From Rhopalosiphum padi (Eukaryota > Arthropoda > Insecta > Hemiptera > Aphididae), in assembly GCF_020882245.1 (NCBI RefSeq), contig NC_083598.1:56767858-56831857 (forward strand): DNA of 64,000 nucleotides, read 5' to 3'. Positions 38,801 through 52,115 of the stretch are shown here, piece after piece. The notes under the pieces are model-generated. The model was not told where the DNA came from, made no database searches, and saw nothing but the letters and a program-made list of their open reading frames with translations. The stretch's first letter is position 1, and each line of letters opens with the position of its first letter. The position numbers and the translations under genes are program-made.

Positions 38801-39894
38801 GTTTCACGTGTCAAACTTATTTCGTTGTATATTAAATAATAAAATAATTGTTTTTACTTATTCACGAGGTATATACGCCCTACCTATACACATAAACTAC
38901 CTCGTTATTTTCAAAACACATATAATATAATATAATAAAACGTATTCAATGCGCAATGAATAAATTATTAAATAAGTTGTGTTTTCAAATATTATTTTTT
39001 ACAAAACTTCATTATTCTCAATATCCTGCTGACAGCAGTGGCTATCGCGGGGTCATACACACACCTTGTGTACTTTATTATGTACGATGGTGGTGGTTCG
39101 CAAAAAATGTAATTGGAAATTATTATTATTATTATTATTATTATTGTTAAACATTCTACCCACACATTTTCATCCCACCCATATTGAAAAAATAATAGGC
39201 GCAACACTATGTCTACGTAAAACGGTCGACGAGAACGGAATTCCTAAAATGTTCAGTGGCACATTGCCACGGGTCAGTATAATATAATATTCCTTATACG
39301 GTTCGTATTGTATATTATATTTATTAGAGAAACCGTTGACATAGCATGCAGTACCTATCTATACACAAGCAGTATGTAAAAAATAATTCCTTTTTCGATT
39401 TGTACACGTATATTATATTTACATACTATGTAAATTAATACACTATACTCGTGCTGTATACAATACATATGAATTAATGATATTATAACTGACTGAAACT
39501 CACGCGAGCACGCAACTTACGCGCACGCACTGGACACAAATAACGCGTCGTATATTGAAGTAAAATTAAATGTAGAAAATAGGTAACAATATAAATTATC
39601 AAAGCTTTCGGTTTATTGGTTTATTCTAACGTCAATTTTCGGTGACATCCATTTGGCTTCGGTATACAAGATGTATAACTGTTTGTTTTTTTTTTTTTTT
39701 AACAGACATTCCGAATATTGTTTAGTATTGCCATATTATTTTACTTCTAAGTAGTCACTACTCACTATTACTCTATTCAAACTGAGTCGAAACTATAGCC
39801 TAATATTCAGCCTGAAGTACTTTCTTATCTAATAGATTGTATCGATCTACCATGGCTGCGTACTGTATGTAATCAACCGATCGATGGTATAGTG
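32861..39894. other. AT-rich DNA, possible intron
   Basis: No supported exon. If the 32753 exon is real, part of this is its first intron. It contains a long T run at about 35758-35775 and an (ATT)n microsatellite at about 39119-39146. A short open segment at 39199-39271 (GATLCLRKTVDENGIPKMFS) lies before a GTCAGT but lacks a good acceptor. Confidence 0.4.
39119..39146. repeat. (ATT)9 microsatellite
   Basis: Uninterrupted ATT trinucleotide run. Confidence 0.9.
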
Positions 39895-40203
39895 CAGCGG
39901 TTCTCAATCTTTTTTTTACGTACCACTTATTAGGTATATTATCAATTAGTCTCATACCACTAATGACTAAAAATAGAACGATCCAAATTCCAAATTGTAC
40001 AGTTAAATACATTTATTTTAAATAATAAGGCAGAAAAATACTATAACTATAGTATAATTATTTTTATTTATTAGTTTTTTTAAAAATAAGATATGAATTA
40101 AATAATTGAATGGGTTTATTATCCAAAAACGGCACTTCGGGTACCACTATGTAGCCTTTTGCATATCACTAGTGGTACGCGTACTATAGTTTAAGAACCG
40201 CTG
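39895..40203. mobile_element. hAT-type MITE with 8-bp target duplication
   Basis: A 309-bp element. The left end reads CAGCGGTTCTCAATC and the complement of the right end reads CAGCGGTTCTTAAAC; further in, both arms carry a CGTACCACT block. Flanking 8-mers are gtatagtg (39887-39894) and gtatagag (40204-40211), a 7/8 match. It encodes no protein. Its termini resemble the MITE at 9681-9907 (CAGTRGTTTTCAA), so the two may be moved by related transposases. Confidence 0.78.
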
Positions 40204-40211
40204 GTATAGAG

Positions 40212-41548
40212 TTACAGATTTTACCGATGAACCATATCCGCATTTCTGAAAAATTCAGTAGCAACCATTATTTTACTCCTAGAATTCACTGATGACATTC
40301 GTCCTTTCTTTCCTCTAAATAACCACTCGGACGTCTTTCAATTTCTATCACAGCTTCTCTGCAATTTATTTTGGCATGTGCACGCGTCGTATTAGTTTCT
40401 ACACTAATAGAGATTTGTCGTACCTTTTTTTAAAGCTACAACTGTTACTTTTTTACTATTTTTACTACTCAACGGTTTGGACTGTGATCAACTCGTTTCA
40501 CGATTTTTAAAAACATCAAAAGTTTATAAGGACCTTTTACCCTCATGTGCAGGCATGTAGCCAGGATTTGGTTTTTGGTTTTTTTTTTTTAAGATGGAGG
40601 TGGTGGTATTATTTTCATTTTTTTATATTATTGATATATTATAGGTACTTTTAATTTTTAATTTTTGCATAACATTTGCTATGGTTTTTGGTAGGAGTTA
40701 TTTCGATATTTCGATTTGAAGTAAATATAATAAAAAATAAAAAATTTTAAAATACTCGTAATTCATTCGAAAAAATACCACAGACAATATTGTTTGGTAT
40801 ATTATCGTATTTTTGAGAAGAGAAACTGATTCTAATCTATATAATATCTTGAAGAATGGGGGCGGTACAACAACAATAGCAGTTTAGATTTTCAGTCTAA
40901 ATACCTATTATAATGATAATGCTTTTTTCCTTTTGCCACTTCCGTGAATACATATTATATAAACTGCAGGAAAATATAAAAAGATATTACGAGAAAATAA
41001 CATTTAAAAGTATAGAATATATACTATTTATATTTACAAGTTCGTAAACAGTGCGTGTGTCTAACACATATAATTTAAAACCCTTAACGTCGCGCTCGTG
41101 TATGTGTGCTTATGTGTATGCGTGTGTGTTCTCGCATTTCCGCACACTTCTAACTGTCAGACGCGATGTCAAATGCTTTTAACTTGGTCCCGAGAAATGC
41201 AATGTACACACTGTCGCGTCACCTTTTATTTCCTACATTTCCTTCTCTAGTGCTCTACTACGGGATGCACACTTCACTTTTTCAAAAACAGTACGCGTTC
41301 GATTCGTCCTATGCCCCGTTGTCGACAAGGGATTGAATCCACCACATCGCCTGCAGTACATATACCTACTGCTGTTGTATGCGCGTATATAGCCGTTTTC
41401 ACCGTTTGACATAAATTCACGACGAGTGTAATTCCGCAGAGTATATTATTATTATACACATATATAGTGATTATTTGCGGTCGAGCGACGCGGAAAATCC
41501 TATTAAATCTACGAAAACCCGGTCGAAAAACTTTCGTTAAGTTTATAA

Positions 41549-41594
<46 letters not shown>

Positions 41595-43981
41595 TTATAT
41601 CACACGGCGGGCGAGAAAAATACACCGTTGACGTTTTCTCGGGGGACAGTAGAAGCCCGTAAGCGGTACACGCAGGATCGGGCGAATGACCGCGTTCTAA
41701 CCTTTGTGCGCGGCAAAGCCGACGTTTTATTATTCCGTCGACCGTCACACATGCACGCGTATAAGTATAATAAACAGTATACATAAGTGTGCGTTTATGC
41801 GTAGCAGACACTGCAGTCTATTCCATTATCTAAATTGACGTCTCGGCTCTAAAGAGCTCCGTATATTATGTGTATATAGATACGTATATTCGTATAGCGC
41901 GACAACATAATCTATAATATTATAAATGATAAAACGATATCCGGGTGGCGAAAGCTAGGAGGAAAAAGAGTCGGAAAAAATTGACACCATCGTCGTTATC
42001 ATCGTCGTCGTGTATATAACGACACTGGACGATTTCCGGTCGTTACGGAGGAAAACATATAACAAGTAAAACAAAATAATACGATATACGGATAAATACG
42101 TGTATATATATATATATAGTGGTAATAGTGGTATCGACGCGCGACGAAATCAATTTTTCTCCACCGTTGGGATATGGAGCGACGGGTCGGAGGTAGGGCT
42201 ATTTTATTTTTATATTTCCGGCAGAACTCGGTGATTTACGCCGGACAATGAATGTATATAATATGACCTACACGGCAACACAACACACTCGTATCGTACT
42301 GTTATTACTTATTAGTTATTATCTATTATTATATTTCTCTTTATGATCAAGGTGCTTTGGTTTTCATCGACTCCGACGAATATTTTTACAAAAAAGATAG
42401 TGAGAAAAGACCTAGCTATAATAAAAAAAAGGTTTTAATAAAAGTAATAAATAATAATTATTATAAAATATAAGAACATTGTGGTATTCTTACACATAAT
42501 ATTATATTTTATCTATATTTTTTATATTACGTATATGCAGAGTCCACGGGGAGGGAAGGAAACACATGCAAAATATAAGCAAATAGACACCGCTAACTTC
42601 GCTATCGATCAAAAAGTTGGCATTTTAAAACACTTCTTGGTCACAAAAATTAAAGGCTATGTCCTGTGGAAGGAAGGGGGACGTTTGTTACAAACCTTAC
42701 TGTTTGTTGAATCTATATCAATATCGTTGATTTTTTCCCACGTAATTTTCGTTTTAAAAAATTATTAATTACTACTACGCAGTTGTCAATATACGTCAAT
42801 TGTGCACCGTATAGTTCATAATCACCGACGATTAAACAAATAACCTAAAAATATATTATTTAACATAAAAAAGTCATTACCCCAAGGTTATTTGAAAAAA
42901 AAAATACATTTTGAAGTGTGGTTTGTTTAAAGTCTATTTTCTTCGCACTCGCATTTTGGCATTTCACTTAATTATAAGGCACGTGCATCAATTACTTTCA
43001 ATCGTCGAGTTAATCATTTAAACTTCTATTTTTTTGACATTTGTTATATATTTTTCGTTTACAGCAAAAACACCTTTATAAGATAACTTCGCCAAAGTAT
43101 AACTATTAACTGATGCACACGTAATGTTGGATTTAACGTAACGTAGTTTTAATAGATTTATCGCAGAATCCAAGTGCAATGTTATGTTGACATAAAAAAT
43201 AAAAACTTGAAAAAATAACGTTTTACAATCATAATATAATATTATATAATATCGTCATACTGATTTACGGTAAACTTCCATCAAGAATATAAACGGTAAC
43301 ACAGTATTCGAAATACTCACCAGGTCTGCTATTTTTTCAAACTTTTCATGATTGATAATTTTCCGTTGTCGACTGAATATAATATATAATATATTTTATA
43401 TAAAATGTATACATCTATAAATATACATATTATATAGAAAGATAGGTAGAGAGAGCGAGAATAGAGATTTGAATGACAACAAATGCGGGAATCCGTTAAC
43501 AATGGACGCAATTATGTGAACGATATATCATAAGCTCATCGAGTCGATGTTTTTCCGTGACATAATGATATGTTTTTCTGACGCAATTGATATGGTTCTT
43601 GTAAAAATCAAAGTCATTCGTAACATCGTTAGCTGTAATCTAATTTACATCTCGTTGAAAACGTGAAATTTGATAGACCCACCCCTATATATTATCAAAC
43701 CCGTTTACACGCTGAGCTTTGGTATAATATATTATTACCTATAATATGAAAATTTAAGTTACCAAAACGGCGAGTATTTCAAAAAGTTTTTTGACGAACC
43801 ACATCCAAAAATTGCTGCTACTTATTTTCACTTGCTAATATATAAATAAATTACACATTTATAAACATCATATGACTGCAATTTTTTTTACTACAATTTC
43901 GATTTCAAAACTTAACAATCGTTTTAATATTAAGTATTAATTTCAATAAATCCCACTGAACAAATAACAGGTTTTTAATTA
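40212..43981. other. AT-rich DNA with a moderately GC-rich island
   Basis: At about 40553 a fragment CAGGCATGTAGCCAGGATTT followed by a T run looks like a transposon left end without a partner. From about 41150 to 42300 CpG content is raised and there is a (TG)n(AT)n microsatellite at 41550-41594; this could be regulatory DNA. No gene could be supported. Confidence 0.4.
41550..41594. repeat. Compound (TG)n(AT)n microsatellite
   Basis: A TG run of about 31 bases followed by an AT run of about 14 bases. Confidence 0.93.
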
Positions 43982-44481
43982 CAGTAGATTTTTGTTATAT
44001 TGAACGTTACTATCTCGAATTTTTCGTTATCTCGAACTACAATGAAATCCCCGTGAAACTACCATTATGTACACTTAATAGCGTTTTGCTCTCGATAACT
44101 ATAAAATTAATCGTTTTTCATTATCTCGAGTATACAAATAATATTTTTATTATGATAAGAACAGAACATTGAGCAGTACATTCAATATAGTGATTGTGAT
44201 TTTACGCGTTGGTAGTCAATATTTGTAGTCGTTCGTACAATATAGTGAAATAGAAAATAAACGTAAAATAAACATCCTTACAGTTAATTTTTAAATTCTA
44301 ATTTATTCATTATTATAGTTCATTGGTAGGTAATAGGTATGTATGTAGTATGAATGCTTTAAATTTAATATTCTAATTATGTATTTTGTAAATTATTTAC
44401 TAATTTTTTTCAATTTTATCGAAGTTTTCGCTATTTCGAACTTTTCCTATTCCCTTTAAGATTCCCTTTAAGAATCAACTG
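43982..44481. mobile_element. Pogo/Tigger-like MITE
   Basis: A 500-bp element starting CAGTAGATTTTTGTTATATT; the complement of its right end reads CAGTTGATTCTTAAAGGGAA. TA flanks both sides (43980-43981 and 44482-44483). The arms also share ATCTCGAA-like blocks (TATCTCGAATTTTTCGTTAT on the left, TTCGCTATTTCGAAC on the right). This pattern is typical of pogo/Tigger non-autonomous elements. No transposase remains. Confidence 0.7.
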
Positions 44482-44483
44482 TA

Positions 44484-46718
44484 CTTACTTCTAGATTGAA
44501 AATAATATGAGATTATTTATATTCAAATAGATACAATTTATTTTATTATTTTAATTTATTTCTACCTATTGTTTACTTAACTTTACGTATATACGAGTAT
44601 ATATATATTAAATTGTTGGTAATTAACTTTGAAATAGTTTCTTTTCCGTGACTCAAGACTATGCCGTATTTATTCTTGGTAAGGAGTTAAAAACATTCTA
44701 CCAGCGAATACAATAATAATATATGCAATTAATATTGCAGAGAAATTAGTTTGTATAAGAAGTCATTAAATACATACAATCACATGTTTAAAATAGCTTA
44801 CTAGCGCAAACCATAATATTTAAATTATTATAAAATATATCAACTATGTAAAATAACATAATATACTCTTATCTAAATTCGTACACAACCGATCTGCATA
44901 CGACCTAATTGGTACGTTTCAAGTACGATTTCAATCGGTCATCAAAAAAAAAAACAATTTATATAATAGTGTGAAGGAAATTTTTTTTCTGTTGCCACTT
45001 CAGAATAATATTAGGTATACGTTATAATATAAATCCATTAATCATAGTAGGTAATTATAATTCAGAACGATCGTTATTATTATTACAATTACTGCGTACC
45101 CCGACGACGAATGGTTATTGCTGTGTACTCGCATTTGATTGTTTGAAGTTTGAACACGGCTCGTTTACTGCGTCGACGGTTTCGATTAAAATATATTATA
45201 ATATTGTATAAATATTTTACTAGATAAAATATGCAGAATGGCGCATTAAGTGAATTGATAGGGTTGGATCGTTGACAGATAAAGATAAATCTTTATTTCT
45301 ATATAATATGCATATTATAATAATATTATGGTGTTATGCAGCCTGTACAATTTTAGATTGCAAGAACAAGCCACAAGTGAACGGCGGCTATTGATTTTTC
45401 CAGACGTCAGTCGTATACATGCTTCACGACGGACGGCGCACTCGGTAAATTACACGTACGGAATTTTGAGCTTATCGGACGAATTTAAATCGTTTTTAAT
45501 ACATTTAAACCGTTATCGGATTGGAATCAATCGTTTCGTTCTTCGCACTCTGTTGAACTTATAATATGTAGACGAGAAGCGGTGACGTATTATATGATGT
45601 AGGTATCATATTATATTGCGTATATTATTACATACGATGAAAGCTGACAAAGCTGCTCGAATATTGACGACATCGTGTTGCTCAATACATGTACATACAC
45701 ACATGCTCACATCTAAAATGTAATAATAAAAAAAAAAAAAACCAAAAATGTTAGACGGATCACTGTTTTGTTGTTTGAATCATATGTACGGTGATGTGCT
45801 TGAGAAATGAAGAGTACAATGAGTTCCTCGAAATCCGGGACCTAAATATGTCACCTCAATCGCAGTAGGCAGCCGTTCCTATTATTTAAGGACTGTGAAT
45901 AATACTACAATTATATAAGTGCCTGTCTCAGTGAAAAGGATTTATATTTACGTTGTAATTATAATTCAAATACTTACCGTACTTTACTAAAATGTATAGG
46001 TATCAGCAAAGAGCGTATAAGTACTTCCATATTATAACGGACTGTGATCATATCCAACACATTTGCACATGTTATCTCCATTTTATAAACGTACAAAAAA
46101 AAAAATTGAAATAGGTACAGAAGAATACATAATTTATGTTTTTAATTTTTAATTTCAATATTACAATGAATTGGAGTAACATAAAATGTAAAGTTTTTTA
46201 TCATTATCATTATCCCGGTCAAATCGTAGGATTTAATTGATATTTTAATTTTGAAGTCAATAATTAAACTTCCTGTGTAAAATATGACTATTTTAAAATG
46301 TTCATCACATGCATTGAAACATTTTCAAAAGCCTACAGGATGTCGTAAATAATATTCTTACCTTTACATTTGATAATAGATCGATTCAGCTTATTATATT
46401 AAAGTCCATAACATAAAATAGATTTTGCCGAACATATGCTAATATCATGTGGTATGTTTTTGGTTAAGCGCAAACAACACGTGCAAGTGAAAGTACTCAT
46501 AATGCGCAATAATCTGTACACATTATTATAGGTAATATATACACAGTGGTGTAACGATAAAGCATACATAAATGGCCACATTAGAAATCTTGAGGCTTAG
46601 TATATTTTATTATGATGTTAGTTCAGTTATAACGCACAATTTGGACGATAGGTTGGGTTCATATTTTGTTTTGTGATTATGTTTGAAACATATCAACGAC
46701 ACCATGCTTATAAATATA
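44484..46718. other. AT-rich DNA without supported genes
   Basis: A region of higher CpG at about 45100-45600 has an open frame (45328-45564, + strand) without splice or homology support. The rest is AT-rich. Confidence 0.4.
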
Positions 46719-47367
46719 TAGGGTGATTCTTTTATTATGAAACACTCGTTATTTCAAAAAGTATTCATGTTTTTGAAAACATTTGTTTACACAGTTTCAA
46801 GTTGTTAAAAAACAAAGTTTTTATTAAAAAAATATATTTTTAAATATTTTTATTCTTATATTTTTTTAAGCTTTTTACGTTTTTGAATGATAACATAGTT
46901 TTAATTTCATTAAATATTATATTCCAAAGCAGAATAATTTTCTGAGTATTTTGATACATAAAAACCAAATTTAGGACGACTAGTTTATGAGTTATATAAG
47001 TATTTAAAGTTTTGTTATACGAAGTGGAGTGGTACGGGGTTACCCCGTAAAATGTTTGTCCACTACTCCGCACTTGCTTGTTTAAACTTTAAATACGTAT
47101 AACGGTATAACTCATAAACTACTTGCCCTAAATTCGATTGTTATGTATCAAAATACTCAAAAAAATATTCTGCTTTGGAATATGAAATTAAAACTCTATG
47201 TTGTCATTCAAAAAAGTAAGAAACTTAAAAAAATATAAGGATAAAAATAGGATAACTTAACCTAATTTAACCGTTTTCTTAACAACTTGAAACTATGTAA
47301 AAAAATGTTTTAAAAAACATGAATACTTTTTGAAATAATGAGTGTTTCATCATAAAAGAATCACCCG
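46719..47367. mobile_element. Long fold-back element, family 1 (TA-flanked)
   Basis: Almost the whole 649 bp is one imperfect palindrome with arms of roughly 320 bp, centred near 47045. Left end: GGGTGATTCTTTTATTATGA; complement of right end: GGGTGATTCTTTTATGATGA. Inner parts also match, for instance GAGTATTTTGATACATAAAA on the left against the complement of TTATGTATCAAAATACTC on the right. TA flanks both ends. It encodes no protein. A transcript crossing it would fold into a long hairpin. Confidence 0.75.
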
Positions 47368-47369
47368 TA

Positions 47370-48297
47370 TTATTAAAAAATTTCAAATTTATATGTAATA
47401 AAAAAAGTAAAAATAAATAAATATTAGTTTTGATTCTTTTAACCCAAATGTGTAAAAAAAAAAAAATAATATTTGACAAAAATTGTTTATTGTATAATAA
47501 TTTTAAAATTGTAATTAAAAATAAAAAAGAAGAAAAGTATTAAATAGAAAAAATTAATGTTCGAACTAAAACAATACTAAAAAAAAATATATTTACTGGT
47601 CACTATAGTATTAATAAATTGTTTAGTCAATATGGTGATATCAAAATCATTACATCTAAAATCTTATTTATTATCTACATGCGGTGTTCTCTATCATGAT
47701 TTAGGTACTTACCACAGATTGAATATTCCATAGAATATTTATTAATATATATATATTATATTGTGATATATCCATTAATAGCAAAGGAAAAATATAATGA
47801 TAAATATTTAAGACTATATAATAACTTATAAATAATTAACTTTACTAATACTCGAAAATGTGTAAAAATAGTTAGGTACGTTCATACTCATTATTTTATT
47901 CAGAATTAATTTTACATGCTTTTTTGTAATCGTAATTAAAAAATCTGTATTTATCCTAATCATTTTAGTATTATTATTATTATAGTATACATATACAGTC
48001 GGTGAGTTCGACCCCAATATTATGCTATACGAAAAAATTGTTTTACTTAAATATTATAACTTTTAATTTGTAATTTAAATCGATTATGATTATATTTTAA
48101 TCTCCAGAAATATTTTTTCTCCCTTATTATTATATTATAATTATTAATTATTATGTTATCGAGTGGTAATTACTGTTTATGTGCAGCGTGATATCAATCA
48201 AATTATTACGGTCGGTATAATCCACTCTGCGTATATTAATAATTATTATTATTATTCCCATAATATAAGACACATGATGTAATATGGTAACCACCTA
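47370..48297. other. AT-rich DNA, nothing recognised
   Basis: Simple AT-rich sequence between two fold-back elements. Confidence 0.5.
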
Positions 48298-48299
48298 TA

Positions 48300-48920
48300 C
48301 AGGGTGATTCACCAAACATTTTTATATAATATATTTTTCTTTAATAATGCAGTTTTTCGAAGTCAGATTTAATTAATTTAATTAATTTTTAAATATACTT
48401 AAATTTTATTTTCAAATTATTGAGATTTTATGTGTTATTATTAAAGTGTGTGATGTGAAGATAATCTTCGGTTTTTCAAACAAGAACCCGAATTTTCTAC
48501 TGTAAATAATATAATGGATAATTTTTCTGAAAATATTGACATATCATAATCAAAATTTGAACTTAATGTATACTAAAGATATTAGGTCCATTATAATTGG
48601 TTTGAATGATATGGAATGCATGATAATTTTAAAATCTTAGTAATTTATACTCGTCAATCATTATTTATAATAATTTATAAGACTAGTTCGAGTATAATAA
48701 ATATTAAATCCAATGTATCATAAATTTAAGATTTTTGTAAGGAATTCTTATTATAAAAACAGAAATTTATATCGCAATAAGATATTCCTTAAGTAGCACA
48801 AATATTTTTGGGAATTTTAAAATATGGTCTTTAATTATTTTTAAAACCCCAACAATTATAATTTGATTAAACTATTTTTAAAGGAAAAACTGAGTTGAGC
48901 ATGCTTGGTGAATCACTCTG
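48300..48920. mobile_element. Long inverted-repeat element, family 2 (TA-flanked)
   Basis: A 621-bp element. The left end reads CAGGGTGATTCACCAAACAT and the complement of the right end reads CAGAGTGATTCACCAAGCAT (18/20). TA flanks both ends (48298-48299 and 48921-48922). The first ten bases (CAGGGTGATT) are shared with family 1 at 46719, so the two families probably use the same or a related transposase. There is no coding capacity. Confidence 0.75.
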
Positions 48921-49559
48921 TATATTGTTTGAATAATAATGCGCATGTTGTTATATTTTAATGGCAATTAGTAGCTGGCTTGTATATGTGTTTATAGTTA
49001 GCGTTCAATATGAATAATATGATAGACACTAATAATACTCAAAACAGTAGGTATCTCCTTGTATATGACACCCATATATTGGCCACAAGTGTAAAAAAGG
49101 TGAGTTGCTCTCTGTGTTCTCCTTTCTGTTACCCCTCTAGATAGCGTGTGCCATAATTATACGAGTATAATACGACGCACAAACGTGCACATGCATTATT
49201 GTAGAAACAATAAATTATTTAAATTTATACATATTATAATATAATATAATTGTGTGTTCTGTAACAATACTTCTACTGGAATTAGTTATATAATTACTGA
49301 ATAAAAAAATGTCCCACCTACTATACCTAATTTGGTAAAACTAAGCTAAATGGTTTATTGGTAGTTATATAACATATTATATTGTAATAATTTATCAGTT
49401 CATGGGATAACTATACTATTATATAAAATATTATTAACTGGGCATTTATTTTTGTGATAAACAATCATTATATCAAGTGATAAAACTGTTTTTAAAATAT
49501 CTTATTTACATTATTTTAAGTCCTAGTATAATACTATAACTATAATAGCGTGTATTTTT

Positions 49560-50017
49560 TTAAATATATAATTTTTAGTTTTCTTACTAGATAACATATT
49601 CTTAATTTGCTGTAGCAAAAAAAAAAAAAATTAACATGTAAATAATTATTTATAAGTATTTAGTTTAGTTTTAATGGAGTAGTAAATCAACTCTTTGCGG
49701 GTTACCCCTGTAGCCCGGTGCCACTCCATTCAGCTAATCAAAACTTTTCATACCTACTTATAACTAATTAACTAGGTACGTGTTTGATATTTAACTACTG
49801 TGTATCAAAATAGACAGCAAAAATATTTTATTTTGGTATATGAAACTAAAATTATATGAAGTCATTTAAAAAAGTAAGAATATTATTTTATATGATATAT
49901 ATTATATACATAAATGTAATTTTGTATTTACTTCAAATGTTGTAAAAAAATTTATTTTCAAAAACGTAAATACTTTTTTGAAATAATAATAAGTGCTTCA
50001 GTAAAAATATTAACCTG
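49560..50017. mobile_element. Decayed copy of fold-back family 1
   Basis: The centre (GGGTTACCCCTGTAGCCCGG followed by TGCCACTCCATT) and the right arm (TGTGTATCAAAATAGACAGC, then ATACTTTTTTGAAATAATAA) match the element at 46719-47367. The right end is near 50017, before TA. The left arm is short or lost, so the start is approximate. Confidence 0.55.
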
Positions 50018-50436
50018 TAAATACTAAATATATGAAAATGTCAACAACGGCAATGTCATTATATGGAAATAAAATAGTTATAAAGGTAGTCGAATTGAAT
50101 TTTTTTTATTTTATGTCATATTTATCATCGTCATTTAACTACGCTACATGAAATATAAAAACTATAATGAAAAAAAGATAATTAAAGTTTTTAAGGACTA
50201 CATATTACATTATTAAAATAAATGTATTTCAATAAATATAAACCATAACTGAATCTGCCAATAGTCAATACTAATAACTAACTAACATTAACAAATTTTA
50301 GTAATTATGTATATATATTTTTTTTATTATATATGAAATAAAAATTAAAAAAATAACTACGAAAGAAAATGGTGAAAGTAGCCGTACTCCAGTAAAACAA
50401 AATATTCTATATAATATATGTAGTAAAAAATAATAT

Positions 50437-50474
<38 letters not shown>

Positions 50475-52115
50475 ATGTATATTATATTATTATGTTTGAT
50501 TTTAAATTGATTTTGTAATATTATATTCAATTCTATATTCATAATATGAATAGGCAACGATAAATTCAATGAATGTATTTATATTTATTAAAATCTTTGA
50601 ATTTAAAACTATTTAAATAGTTCTTAGAAATTTTAAATATTAGTTGTTGATTATAGTTTTTAGATCAACATTCAGTCAATAGACTGTAGGACATATTTTT
50701 ATTTGGTAACATACTAGCATAGATTGATTTTTTTTTAAAACTGTACTATTAATGTAGTGTGGTTACTGGTTAGCACATAATCTCATTTTATAATCCATTA
50801 ACACTAAGGTATCTGGTTTTCAAACAGTGGTCGTGATTCAAAAAATGCTGTATGGTAATAATTGTCGTTATATTTTGGTTTAAAAACGCGAATTTCATTT
50901 CAAAAAAAGATACCATTTAAATTATTGCTCCGTTATATTTACATTTTATTATTATTACACATAACTATAAATACATAGATATGTTTTAATCGATATTGTA
51001 CACAAACTAAGACTTACAGCCTCATATTTTAAGATAAACCTAATTTAGTAGTAATATTTAAAATGTATACGTGTTGGTTATCAATGTATTATTTGTATTT
51101 TATTTTATTAAATTTTTTATTTTTCCAAACGTTACATTAAAAATAATAATATTTGTTAGAATTTACCATCAAAAACTGTGAGAGAAAAAGTGCTTCGAAA
51201 AAACAAAATAACAAAAACACGACCTCTCGTGAACTCGGGACCTTGCTTTTACAGCTTTTTATTTATACAAACGTATAAATTATTATTACATAACCCCAGC
51301 CAGTATATGTATGTATACAAGAGGGAAAATCCAATGATAAATATCGCATAGGCGTGGTAGTTTTCAGTGACCTGTCAACTACCGTCCAAAGTGGCCAAAG
51401 TTCAAATACGCGCGTTCTTATATCGTAGTATTGCGAGTGCAATACACAGCCCGTTACCTACTGTTTAATATTTCAACAAGCTTTAGCTAAAAGATTATTT
51501 TTTAAATAAAATATTGTTGAGGACAACGAGAACTTTCAAAGGTTGTTATAATAATATGTTAAAATAGTAATACATGCATACGATGGTTATGTGAATAAAA
51601 TGACGGATGGTTCTTTTTTATTGTTATTATTTAATTAATTGCATTAGCATATTTTTTCCATAAATAGATTATTACAAAAACAATCCTTTTGAAATAAGCA
51701 AACACTCACTGTTTCTAAAAGTATTGAGTTGTAAATTGAAAATCCACAAAATGTAAGAATTCATAGCAAGTTATACATTTTCACCATTCTTAATTTTTCA
51801 ACCTCGAGATGATGGATAAATCACAGTTCAAAAATCGGTTTTGTTTTTATATTTTATTAGAAAATATAATATTCTAAAGGAAAATACTTTTTTTGACATG
51901 ATAATGTCAAATATTGAACATACATATAGCCTTTATAAAACAACTTTTGCTGGCAAATTCCTTCTACCATTTTAGATTTATTAAATACATCATAGTATTC
52001 TGCTTCAAAACGTTAAATTCATTATTAATTATAAGTTATCATTGAAAAACTGTATATACAAAAATATTATAATATTTAATTGTTGTTTAAGTGTGACTTT
52101 TACTATATGATAATA
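50018..52115. other. AT-rich DNA with a CA microsatellite
   Basis: It contains an (AC)n run at 50439-50468. No supported gene or complete transposon. Confidence 0.45.
50439..50468. repeat. (AC)15 microsatellite
   Basis: Uninterrupted AC dinucleotide run. Confidence 0.93.

Noticed and set aside
41509..41811. Open frames on both strands over the TG/AT microsatellite
   Set aside because: They are produced by the repeat and the CpG-rich flank; no domain, splice or start-context support.
42481..42768. 95-codon open frame
   Set aside because: Its start lies in AT-rich simple sequence and no domain is recognisable.
45328..45564. 78-codon open frame
   Set aside because: No homology or splice support was seen; the region is only moderately GC-rich.
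51195..51270. tRNA-like or SINE-like segment (GAACTCGGGACCTTG)
   Set aside because: It only faintly resembles a reversed B box; no A box, cloverleaf or element ends were found.
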